NCBI GenBank assembly: GCA_045598325.1
Contig: JAZLLT010000033.1
Coordinates: 1-22,984 of the forward strand
From: RUG14130 sp045598325
GTDB lineage: Bacteria > Bacillota > Clostridia > Christensenellales > Aristaeellaceae
Length of the DNA stretch: 22,984 nucleotides
Reading direction: 5' to 3'
The notes below the pieces were generated by a model, which was not told the origin of the DNA, searched no databases, and saw nothing but the letters and a program-made list of their open reading frames with translations. Shown piece after piece: positions 1-6,842 of this stretch (position 1 is the stretch's first letter; each line of letters begins with the position of its first letter). Made by a program: the position numbers and the translations under genes.

Positions 1-2
1 CC

Positions 3-1841
3 GAAAGCGGCGAGACCGTCACCGGAGAACTCACCGGGGAAGAGGCGGGCTGCTACATCGCCATGCCCGTGGCGGCTGCCGGCTGGACGCTCATCCAGTA
101 TTTCCCGGACAGCGCCTTCCTCGGCCGTTACCAGACCGCGACCAACGGACTGGTCCAGCTGGCGTTCTTCCTGCTGGTTATCTTTGCCGTGTTCTTCTTC
201 GCAATGGTCGCCTATAACCGCCGCGAAAACGAGCATCTGAAGACTGAGATCGAAAATATCTCTGCCTACCGCAAGGCGGTTCAGGCGGATGCCCTCATCC
301 TGCTGCGCACGGATCTTGCTAAAAACATCCTGACCGAAGGCCGGTGGAAGGACAGCAAGGGCAGGAAACAGACCTGCGAGCAGTTGGTGGGCCTGCGTCT
401 GCCCTGCTCCTATGACGCCTATATCGGGCGCTGGTGCGAGCATTTCGTTCAAAGCGAGTACCGCGAAGAATTTATGAGCAACACCGACCGCGCCTTCCTC
501 ATCAAGAGTTTTAATGAAGGCAGGACGGAGATCACTTTCGATTACGGCGCCCGCGACATGGAGGGCGAGAAAGTCTTCCTGCGCCGCACCATCTCCATGG
601 TGCGCCACGACAGCACGGGCGAACTGATCGCCTACACTTCCGTCAAGGATGTGACACAGAGCGTGCGCGCTTCCCATGAGGAAAGCGCCAAGGTCCAGCA
701 GGCGCTGGAGCACGCGGAGAGCGAGAACCGTCTGTTCGGCGTGTCCATCGCCAACATGTGCCACGATGTGCGCACGCCCATGAACGCCGTCATCTCCTAC
801 GCGGACATCGCTTTCCGCAAGGCGGCGGTGCCCGAAGCGGTGCGCTTCTCCATGCAGAAACTGTCCACCGCCTGGTCCCACATGATGAGTCTGCTCGAAA
901 ATGTGGCGGAACTGTCCGGCGGCGTCCGCAAGGACGGAAATCAGAATGTGGTGTGCGATCTGTACCGTCTGGGTCGCGAGATCCGCGCGATGATGCTGCC
1001 GGAACTCATCAACCGGGACATTCATTTTGCCATCGATCTTTCCGGCATCTACGAGACCGTCGTCTATGCGGACAAACTGAAACTGTCCGAGGTGCTGTTC
1101 AATCTCCTCGACAACGCTCTGGGCAGAACGCCCGACGGCGGCAGCGTGGTCTGCTCCGTCCGTCAGGCGCCCGCCCGCAGTGAGCGGCAGGTGCGGTGCA
1201 TGTTCACCGTACTGGAGGGGAACGGCTGCATGACGGATGAGGAAATAGCGGAACTGCTGAACGGCAGGAACGCGGATGCGGATGAGGCCCACAGAGGCTT
1301 TGCCATCGTGCGCAACCTGACGGAACTGCTGGGCGGAAAACTGTCCGCCTCCTCCGACCCCGGCCAGGGCACGGAATTCGTGCTGGAACTGACGCTGGGC
1401 ATCTGCCACAGCGCGGACGAAAAGCCGGATGAGCGCGCGGACCGCATGGACGAGGAAGTGCTGACCGGTCAGCCCGTGCTCGTTGTCGATGACGATCCTG
1501 CCGGCAGACGGACCGCCTGTGAATATCTGGCGGACATGGGATTTGCCGTGACGGAAGCGGTGAATGGCTCGGAGTGCGTCAGACGCCTCTCTTTCCCGGA
1601 CGCGGACGATTTCAAACTGGTGATTATGGACATGCACATGCCGGGCTTGGACGGCTGTGCCGCTGCGGCCGCGCTCAGGCAGATGGAGCATCCGTACATT
1701 TCCCGCATCCCCATCATCGCGGTGACGGACAACCTGAACGGACCCGACCGCCGCAGGGCATTTGCTTCCGGCATGAACGCCTACATCGCAAAACCCTATG
1801 ACAAAGATAAATTAAGAAAGACCGTACAAATGGTGCTGTGA
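3..1841 (+). CDS. Hybrid sensor histidine kinase with C-terminal receiver (5' truncated)
   Basis: Membrane signal-transducing kinase; the frame is open to the left edge, so the N-terminus is missing and 63 is only the first internal ATG. Numbering from that ATG: residues 1-28 look like the end of an extracellular Cache-type sensor (AGWTLIQYFP), about 30-52 is a transmembrane helix, about 53-72 a short coiled coil, and about 75-200 a PAS-like domain ending in YTSVKDVT. The HisKA H-box is CHDVRTPMNAV with phospho-acceptor His234. The HATPase part has the N-box NLLDNA (Asn347) and a good G2 region (GFAIVRNLTELLGG), but the G1 box reads LEGNGCM (384-390) instead of the usual DxGxGM. The receiver (about 474-592) has the acidic pocket VVDDD, phospho-acceptor Asp523 in IMDMHMPGLDG and the conserved Lys in IAKPYD. 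The input ligand and output are unknown. A terminator follows directly. Confidence 0.93.
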   Translation, partial: ESGETVTGELTGEEAGCYIAMPVAAAGWTLIQYFPDSAFLGRYQTATNGLVQLAFFLLVIFAVFFFAMVAYNRRENEHLKTEIENISAYRKAVQADALILLRTDLAKNILTEGRWKDSKGRKQTCEQLVGLRLPCSYDAYIGRWCEHFVQSEYREEFMSNTDRAFLIKSFNEGRTEITFDYGARDMEGEKVFLRRTISMVRHDSTGELIAYTSVKDVTQSVRASHEESAKVQQALEHAESENRLFGVSIANMCHDVRTPMNAVISYADIAFRKAAVPEAVRFSMQKLSTAWSHMMSLLENVAELSGGVRKDGNQNVVCDLYRLGREIRAMMLPELINRDIHFAIDLSGIYETVVYADKLKLSEVLFNLLDNALGRTPDGGSVVCSVRQAPARSERQVRCMFTVLEGNGCMTDEEIAELLNGRNADADEAHRGFAIVRNLTELLGGKLSASSDPGQGTEFVLELTLGICHSADEKPDERADRMDEEVLTGQPVLVVDDDPAGRRTACEYLADMGFAVTEAVNGSECVRRLSFPDADDFKLVIMDMHMPGLDGCAAAAALRQMEHPYISRIPIIAVTDNLNGPDRRRAFASGMNAYIAKPYDKDKLRKTVQMVL

Positions 1842-1847
1842 CAAAGA

Positions 1848-1878
1848 GAAGGAGCCTCCGCGGAGGCTCCTTCGTTTT
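1848..1878. terminator. Bidirectional intrinsic terminator, perfect palindrome
   Basis: A perfect 26-bp inverted repeat (1848-1860 against 1861-1873) folds into a GC-rich hairpin followed by TTTT on the plus strand and by a T-rich TTCTCTTTG on the minus strand. It lies 6 bp after the kinase stop and reaches the stop codon of the convergent DUF2974 gene, so it can end both transcripts. Confidence 0.9.
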
Positions 1879-2953
1879 ACAGTTTGATCTGTTTGATCGC
1901 CGCAAGGAATTCCTTGCGCTTTTCCTTGTTTTCCTTGGATTTATCGGAGAACTGCTTGAGATTCGTCAGCACCTTGATGATGGTGGTGAGCAGGTGCTTT
2001 TTGAGGTCCGTGACCGTTTTCGCGTTGTAGGCGGTGAGATCGGCGAAGAGTTTGTCCACAAATTCCTCCCGCTCTTTGCGGGGCATATTGACGATCATGC
2101 CGTCCACATACTCCTCGATGACCTTGCCGCTCTTGGTGCGGTCCGATTCGTATACGAACTTCGTTCCGCAGATCATCCAGGTGAATGGGTTGTGCTGAAG
2201 AACCGACAGGGTGGTGCTCTTGATGATGGTGTAGGCGCACTCGCCCATCAGCACGCCCACCAGGGAGGAGGCGGGCACGAAGGAACGAATCTTTTTCTCG
2301 ATCTCCTTGTAGATGGGCTTCCGGGTAAGCCCCCCGATGAAGCCCGGTCCGTCCAGATCGTACACGGCATGCACCCGTTTTTTCACTTCGCTGTCCAGAT
2401 GCACCGCCGCCCAGACCGCCAGATTTCCGCCCTTGGACTGGCCGCCCAGAATGAGTTTGTGTCCGGGATACATCTGCGCGACCCGCATGGCATAGCGCGC
2501 CGCTTCCTGCTGGGAGGGGACGCTGTCCATGAACATCATGTTGAAGTCTTCCTTCCAGCCGATGAGCGTGCCGCCGGTGCCGCGGTAGGCGATATAGAGC
2601 GTCTTGCCGAGCAGCAGGAATGTGACGGCGGAAAACTGCTCCTCCGCCTCGGCATCCTCCACATCGCTGTACAGCGTCAGTTTGACGCCGCAGAAGCGCT
2701 TGCTTTTCGCCGCTTCCTCGAGGAGTTTGCCCGTCTGGCCCTTGATGAGGTCAAGACCGCTGAACTGCTCTTCGGACGGCAGTTTCTTCCATTCTCTGAG
2801 CGCCTCGCTGATGGACATCACTTTGTCCGCGGCGAAGGGGAAGTGGAGATAGGACAGTTCCGCCAGCAGCAGGGCGTCCGCCTCGTTGAGCGCGGCGGCG
2901 CGGAACGACAGGTCTCCGCGCCAGACAAGATAATCCAGCAGATTGCCTTCCAT
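1877..2953 (-). CDS. DUF2974 (Mbeg1-like) alpha/beta-hydrolase-fold protein
   Basis: A 358-residue cytoplasmic protein of the DUF2974/Mbeg1-like family, which has a lipase-like fold; substrates are not established. The sequence shows YRGTGGTLIGWKEDF (123-137), typical of the family, and the nucleophile elbow GGQSKGG with Ser173. Candidate acid and base of the triad are the Asp in YDLDGPG (about 199-201) and His254 in LQHNPFTWM. The C-terminal 60 residues are Lys/Glu-rich and helical. The start at 2953 is chosen because AGGAGG lies just upstream and the family homology (MEGNLLDYLVWRGDL) begins there; the open frame extends further upstream but overlaps the neighbouring gene in non-homologous sequence. 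The SD overlaps the stop codon of the upstream MsrA-GH78 gene, so the two are probably translationally coupled. Confidence 0.88.
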   Translation of the reverse strand: MEGNLLDYLVWRGDLSFRAAALNEADALLLAELSYLHFPFAADKVMSISEALREWKKLPSEEQFSGLDLIKGQTGKLLEEAAKSKRFCGVKLTLYSDVEDAEAEEQFSAVTFLLLGKTLYIAYRGTGGTLIGWKEDFNMMFMDSVPSQQEAARYAMRVAQMYPGHKLILGGQSKGGNLAVWAAVHLDSEVKKRVHAVYDLDGPGFIGGLTRKPIYKEIEKKIRSFVPASSLVGVLMGECAYTIIKSTTLSVLQHNPFTWMICGTKFVYESDRTKSGKVIEEYVDGMIVNMPRKEREEFVDKLFADLTAYNAKTVTDLKKHLLTTIIKVLTNLKQFSDKSKENKEKRKEFLAAIKQIKL

Positions 2954-2963
2954 GGTATCCTCC

Positions 2964-5348
2964 TTACAGCAGTTCGTGGTAGTAGTAGACGGGGATGGCG
3001 CTCCAGCCGTGGCAGAGGCTGCCCGCGTTGCTGAAGTCCTTCCAGCCGAGATCGGTCTCCCACACGGTGCCGGTGCCGCCCTCGAGCATGGGGACATAGT
3101 GCTTTTCGATGTCCGAAAGGATGTATTCACGGTACTTTTCCCGGTTCGTCTTCAATAGCGCGTCATACTTGAACGCGCGCATGGAGAGGGTCGCGGGGGT
3201 GAAGGGATGACCGGAAGTAAGGAGACGGCACAGGTTTTCCGCTTCCTCCCCGTTCGCCGCGCCGCAGAGGATGGAAAGGGAGATGCCCAGTTCGCTCGCC
3301 TGCGCGAAGTCGCCGCGGTTATAAAAGATGCCGTCACACAGGAATGTTTTGCGGATGGCGGAATTGATTTCCTCCGAAAGCGCCCGGTAAGCGCTTTCTT
3401 TTCCGAGCCGTTTTGCCATGATATCCATGTTGATGAGGGCGATGGAGAGCAGCGCGTTCAAAATGAGGTCGGGGCTTCCCGCGCCCTTCGCGCCGTCCAG
3501 ACCGGGCGCCCATTCGTAGAAATTCCAGTAGTCCGGGTCACCCTGACCGAAAACCGGGCAGAGCCCGTCTTTCAGGCGGGAAGTGAAGGCGGCTGTCACA
3601 CTCTCCAGTTTCGCATAGACCTCATGAAGCAGCGTTTCGTCGCCGCTTTCCTCCGTGTATTCCCGCACCGCCGTGATGTAGTGCAGGCAGAAGGAGGGGA
3701 TGGTGAGCGCCATGGACACGGGGAAGCAGATGGACATGAGCCCGTCCTCCCGCCGGTCCTTGCTCATGAGCAGCAGGTTTGCCCGCGGGAATTCATACTC
3801 CCCGAAGCACTTGTAGCCGCACAGCATCTGGTTGCGGCTGTCCATGCCGTAAAGCGCCTGCTCCCGCCAAGGGCAATCCTCGTAGTGCTCGTGCATGCAG
3901 AGCTTGAGCGTCCTGACGCAGGCGTCATAGATGCGCTCCTGCAGTTCCGTCAGTTCGGGGCGGGGCATCGAACCGGTTTCGATTTCCACGGGCAGAATAG
4001 ATACGGATGCCTCTTCGAGAGGCTTTTCTGCGATGAGTTCGATGTATCTGCAGCCCAGCCGCCGCATGCGGTTGACGAAACCGGTTTCACCCTGCCCTAT
4101 GGTGAAGCGGAAAGAGAAATCGCGGTGCCCGATGATGCGGGGCACGCGCCCGTCCGCGAGATATTCGCTCCAGGCGGCGATCACGGTCTGCGCGGAATAT
4201 GACTTCACCCGCATGGAGAAAAAGCCCACTTCCTCGCGCCCGAGGTCGAACAGATACACATTCTGCGCGGGCTGTCCCTTGAAAGGCGCGCTCACCCTGT
4301 CAAGGATAACGGGTCTCCTGCAGGGGCGTACCCGCAGGGGGAGCGTCTGCTTTACCACCGATGCGGGAATCAATCCGGGCGCGTCCCCGTAAAGCCAATT
4401 GTCCTTCTTTGTCAGGTCGCAGGCGAAGGTGAACCCGAGTTGATGGGTGAGGATCTTGTTCATGTGGGGAATATAGATGCTGCTCGCGCGGCACAGCGTT
4501 TCTTTTCCGCTCACGCAGAGAGTCTTTCTGCCCTCCGCCACGCGGAAGATGAGCCCCGCGCGCCCCTTGCAATAGGTGGAAAAGACGGTGACGCCGCAGT
4601 ACCACACGCGGACGCAGAGGCGGTTCCCGTGCTCCATGAGGTAGGGGGACAGGTCGATTTTGTCGTATACCTTGTCGTGGGGATAGTCCGCGTACTGCCC
4701 GACGGATACGGGATTGCCGTTTACGAAGGCTTCGTAGTTGCTGTCCGCGGAGATATACAGAACGGCTTCTTTTCCCGCGCAGTCGAAGGTGCTCACGAAT
4801 TCGCCGTACTCGTCACTTTCCGCGTGATCGCCGATCCAGATCCATTCGGCACCCTCCAGATCGGGCGTCACGCGTCCGGACTCGATCATCTCCTTGCGGA
4901 ACGCGTCCGGGTTCTTCTTTCCGTAATCCTGATGGTATTCCTCCGCCTTCCAGAAAGTTTTCATGGGCAGCACATCGACCCGGCATTTCCGACCGAAGTT
5001 GCTTTCTAAACAGACTAAAGCCTGTTTTATTAGTGCTTCCTGTTCCGCGTTTTCGTGGAAGACGGCGGTCTTGTAAGAATCGCCCTTGTCGATGAACTGG
5101 CCGTCCGCGTCGAAAGGGTCGATGGCGCGCAGGAACGCGTCCAGCAATATGCCGAAAGTCGCGGGCACGCCGTACTCCACCTCAACGGTCTCTCTGTGGC
5201 GGGTCAGTCCGTGCTTTACCTGCTCATAGGTCGGGTTCTCCTCGTCTCCGCCGCAGTAGCCCGCGGTGACGGACAGTACGCCCGGGATTTCCGTGAATGC
5301 GGGTGTGATGCACCAGAAGCATCCGCCCGCGAAATATGCTTTCGACAT
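2964..5348 (-). CDS. Fusion: peptide-methionine (S)-S-oxide reductase (MsrA) + GH78 alpha-L-rhamnosidase-like
   Basis: A 794-residue two-part protein in one uninterrupted frame. Residues 1 to about 155 are a complete MsrA domain: GGCFWC with catalytic Cys10, the GYCGGDEENPTYEQV strand, DSYKTAVF and AEEYHQDYG; MsrA reduces methionine-S-sulfoxide. From about 165 (EGAEWIWIG) the sequence is like GH78: a beta-sandwich (about 180-340), a second beta module, then an alpha/alpha barrel with EDCPWREQALYGMDSRNQ and the C-terminal GTVWETDLGW. Asp491, Glu496, Asp503 and Glu764 fall where GH78 enzymes carry their active-site acids. There is no signal peptide, so the protein is expected in the cytoplasm. 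ATG at 5348 is preferred (GGAG 8-11 nt upstream); a TTG at 5360 is in frame but overlaps that SD. No clear internal start separates the halves. The domain calls are firm; activity on rhamnosides is inferred. Confidence 0.88.
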   Translation of the reverse strand: MSKAYFAGGCFWCITPAFTEIPGVLSVTAGYCGGDEENPTYEQVKHGLTRHRETVEVEYGVPATFGILLDAFLRAIDPFDADGQFIDKGDSYKTAVFHENAEQEALIKQALVCLESNFGRKCRVDVLPMKTFWKAEEYHQDYGKKNPDAFRKEMIESGRVTPDLEGAEWIWIGDHAESDEYGEFVSTFDCAGKEAVLYISADSNYEAFVNGNPVSVGQYADYPHDKVYDKIDLSPYLMEHGNRLCVRVWYCGVTVFSTYCKGRAGLIFRVAEGRKTLCVSGKETLCRASSIYIPHMNKILTHQLGFTFACDLTKKDNWLYGDAPGLIPASVVKQTLPLRVRPCRRPVILDRVSAPFKGQPAQNVYLFDLGREEVGFFSMRVKSYSAQTVIAAWSEYLADGRVPRIIGHRDFSFRFTIGQGETGFVNRMRRLGCRYIELIAEKPLEEASVSILPVEIETGSMPRPELTELQERIYDACVRTLKLCMHEHYEDCPWREQALYGMDSRNQMLCGYKCFGEYEFPRANLLLMSKDRREDGLMSICFPVSMALTIPSFCLHYITAVREYTEESGDETLLHEVYAKLESVTAAFTSRLKDGLCPVFGQGDPDYWNFYEWAPGLDGAKGAGSPDLILNALLSIALINMDIMAKRLGKESAYRALSEEINSAIRKTFLCDGIFYNRGDFAQASELGISLSILCGAANGEEAENLCRLLTSGHPFTPATLSMRAFKYDALLKTNREKYREYILSDIEKHYVPMLEGGTGTVWETDLGWKDFSNAGSLCHGWSAIPVYYYHELL

Positions 5349-5368
5349 AGTGTGCTCCAACAGTAGAA

Positions 5369-5442
5369 TTTGCCTGTATTATAACATGAAAAATGCAAAG
5401 AATAAAGGGTTGTAACTTGTAATCAGAACATTTTGCCTGTAT
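5369..5442. promoter_or_regulatory. 11-bp direct repeat pair overlapping divergent -10 boxes
   Basis: TTTGCCTGTAT occurs at 5369-5379 and 5432-5442, exactly 63 bp apart (about six helical turns). One copy overlaps the -10 of the minus promoter, the other the -10 of the plus promoter. It is a candidate operator for a shared regulator; part of each repeat is -10 sequence, so chance contributes. Confidence 0.35.
5378..5406 (-). promoter_or_regulatory. Promoter for MsrA-GH78/DUF2974 transcript
   Basis: On the minus strand a perfect -10 TATAAT (5378-5383) lies 30 bp before the start codon. The -35 position at 17-bp spacing (5401-5406) reads TTTATT, a weak match. An 11-bp repeat (5369-5379) overlaps the -10. 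Confidence 0.6.
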
Positions 5443-5445
5443 AAT
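5417..5445 (+). promoter_or_regulatory. Promoter for cytidylate-kinase-like gene
   Basis: TTGTAA at 5417-5422 and a perfect TATAAT at 5440-5445 are separated by 17 bp, 32 bp before the ATG at 5478. It diverges from the promoter at 5378-5406; both overlap copies of TTTGCCTGTAT. Confidence 0.7.
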
Positions 5446-5477
5446 AGGACACAAAATATGAACCGCGGGAGGAACAT

Positions 5478-6092
5478 ATGAGGATCGTCACCGTGAGCCG
5501 CGAATTCGGAAGCGGCGGAAGAGAACTGGGAAAGCGCCTTGCCGATGAACTGGGCTTTGCCTATTACGACAAGGAACTCATCACGGCTCTGGCGGAAAAT
5601 GTGAAACTGGACGACAACTTCCTGAACGAACTCCGCCAAAAGGAGAATGTGCAGGGCGTCCCCATCACCCAAAACCGCACCATTTCCAGCAGTGATTCCG
5701 CTCGGAAAAATGTGTTCACCTACGCCCGCGAGCATAAGGTCATCAAGGAACTGGCGCTCAAAGGCGACTGCGTCATCGTGGGCAGGAGCGCGGACGCCCT
5801 GCTCAGGGAGTACGATCCCTTCTCCATATTCGTCTATGCCGACCTACCTTCCCGCATCGCCCGGTGTGTCGAACGCGCGGATGTGGACGAGAACCTTTCC
5901 GAAAAGGAACTGGAGCGCAAGATCAAGGAAATCGACAAAGCCCGCGCCCGCAACTACATGCTCGTGACCATGCAGAAGTGGGGCGACATGCACGATTACA
6001 GCCTGTGCATCAACACCACCGGCGCCGAGATAAGCAAACTGGTCCCCTTCGTTGCGGAATGTGCCCTTTCGTGGTTTGACAGAAAGAAATAA
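5478..6092 (+). CDS. Cytidylate kinase-like family protein (Cytidylate_kin2)
   Basis: A 204-residue P-loop kinase-fold protein. The N-terminal SREFGSGGRELGKRLAD (7-23) is the modified phosphate-binding loop typical of the Cytidylate_kin2 family, common in anaerobic Firmicutes. Further family features are FAYYDKELI, VIVGRSADALL, and an Arg-rich LID-like helix followed by MQKWGD. Bona fide Cmk phosphorylates CMP/dCMP; this family is more divergent and its substrate is not established, so no gene symbol is given. The start follows GGGAGGAACAT. The gene has its own promoter (5417-5445) and is followed by a hairpin with a T-run before the next gene. Confidence 0.88.
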   Translation: MRIVTVSREFGSGGRELGKRLADELGFAYYDKELITALAENVKLDDNFLNELRQKENVQGVPITQNRTISSSDSARKNVFTYAREHKVIKELALKGDCVIVGRSADALLREYDPFSIFVYADLPSRIARCVERADVDENLSEKELERKIKEIDKARARNYMLVTMQKWGDMHDYSLCINTTGAEISKLVPFVAECALSWFDRKK

Positions 6093-6120
6093 AGGTCCGA
6101 ATGGACCCGGGTGAGCACCT

Positions 6121-6156
6121 ACCGGCAGTCAGGCTATCCCGGCTGCCTGTTTTTTT
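6121..6156 (+). terminator. Intrinsic terminator/possible attenuator ahead of the EamA gene
   Basis: A 7-bp stem (6124-6130 with 6141-6147, one G.T pair) with a 10-nt loop is followed by a run of seven T at 6150-6156. It lies 28 bp after the kinase-like gene, and the T-run touches the SD (GGAGG) of the next gene. No promoter is seen between hairpin and ATG, so it may act as an attenuator or partial terminator. Confidence 0.7.
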
Positions 6157-6166
6157 GGAGGTTCAT

Positions 6167-6589
6167 ATGACGAAATACTGGCCGATCATTGTGGTTGTGG
6201 CGGCAAATACGCTGTATCATATCGTTGCCAAGCAGACGCCGCAGGAGGTCAATCCCTTCCTGACGCTCGTAGTGACCTACGGCATCGCGATGCTTATGTG
6301 CATGATCCTGTTTCTGACGGGCAGGCACGGCCCCATCGCCGAGGAAGCGGCGAAAATCAACTGGACGGCGTTCGCGTTCGGCCTTATCATCATCGGCCTT
6401 GAAATCGGTCAGATCAACATCTACCGCGTGGGCTGGAACATCAATACCGCGCCGCTCATTTCCAACATCGCCCTCGCGGTGATCCTGCTCATCGTCGGGC
6501 GCCTCCTCTTCAAAGAGGATTTCACCCTGCGCAAAGCGCTGGGCGTGCTTGTCTGCGCCGCGGGACTGATTCTTGTAAACGGAAAGTAG
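6167..6589 (+). CDS. Half-size EamA/DMT-family membrane protein
   Basis: A 140-residue hydrophobic protein with about five predicted membrane helices (about 3-20, 30-52, 67-86, 93-115, 120-137). The pattern, especially the last two helices (APLISNIALAVILLIVG, then a helix ending AAGLILVNGK after LFKEDFTLRKALG), matches one EamA repeat of the drug/metabolite transporter superfamily. Full-length EamA carriers have two repeats (about 290 residues); this single-repeat form would need to dimerise. The substrate cannot be told. The ATG at 6167 is chosen for its SD (TTGGAGG 4-10 nt upstream) and because homology begins there; the open frame upstream runs through the terminator hairpin. Expression probably depends on read-through of the 6121-6156 hairpin. 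Confidence 0.82.
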   Translation: MTKYWPIIVVVAANTLYHIVAKQTPQEVNPFLTLVVTYGIAMLMCMILFLTGRHGPIAEEAAKINWTAFAFGLIIIGLEIGQINIYRVGWNINTAPLISNIALAVILLIVGRLLFKEDFTLRKALGVLVCAAGLILVNGK

Positions 6590-6598
6590 CCATCTGCG

Positions 6599-6655
6599 TT
6601 TTTCCTTCGTATCTATGTGTGTTAATCAAAAAACACAAAAGATACGGAGGGAAAA
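6599..6655 (+). promoter_or_regulatory. Leader hairpin masking the SD of the 45-residue ORF
   Basis: Positions 6599-6614 pair continuously with 6640-6655 (16 bp, two G.U pairs). A second inner stem pairs 6618-6623 (TGTGTT) with 6632-6637 (AACACA), leaving an 8-nt loop. The right arm contains the SD GGAGGG (6646-6651), so a folded leader would block initiation at 6660. The outer arms are T-rich on the left and A-rich on the right, which is the wrong polarity for an intrinsic terminator. This fits a thermosensor-like or factor-controlled translational switch; the function is inferred. Confidence 0.6.
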
Positions 6656-6659
6656 AACA

Positions 6660-6797
6660 ATGTTCGACATGATGGATTACATGGACGATATGATGAGGAT
6701 CGAAAACGGCTGGCAGATGGAGAACCCGGGCTATGAGGAAGGCTGGTTCTTTCCGGGCGACGAAGAAGATGACGAGATCCCCGAAAACAATGATTGA
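6660..6797 (+). CDS. Small Met/Asp-rich acidic protein, 45 residues
   Basis: An unrecognised small protein. Support for a real gene: an SD (GGAGGG) 8 nt before ATG 6660, an own structured leader, and an intrinsic terminator just downstream. The N-terminus is MFDMMDYMDDMMR; there are seven Met in the first 20 residues, eight Asp and eight Glu overall, one Arg and no Lys, for a net charge near -15. Three aromatic/Gly spots (GW at 17-18 and 28-29, then FFPG) precede the acidic tail DEEDDEIPENND. There is no membrane segment or signal peptide. It could bind cations or a basic partner, but no function can be assigned. A longer frame opens at 6615 but would start inside the hairpin loop. Confidence 0.6.
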   Translation: MFDMMDYMDDMMRIENGWQMENPGYEEGWFFPGDEEDDEIPENND

Positions 6798-6807
6798 AAA
6801 GCAGACA

Positions 6808-6838
6808 GAAAGCACGCGGCTCATGCCGCTTGCTTTTT
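6808..6838. terminator. Terminator between small ORF and convergent ABC operon
   Basis: A stem with GCGGC/GCCGC at its core (6816-6820 with 6825-6829), a TCAT loop and an AAAGCA/TGCTTT base with one mismatch is followed by TTTTT on the plus strand. On the minus strand the trailing sequence is only moderately T-rich, but its position 4 bp past the convergent stop suggests use in both directions. Confidence 0.82.
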
Positions 6839-6842
6839 GTCA

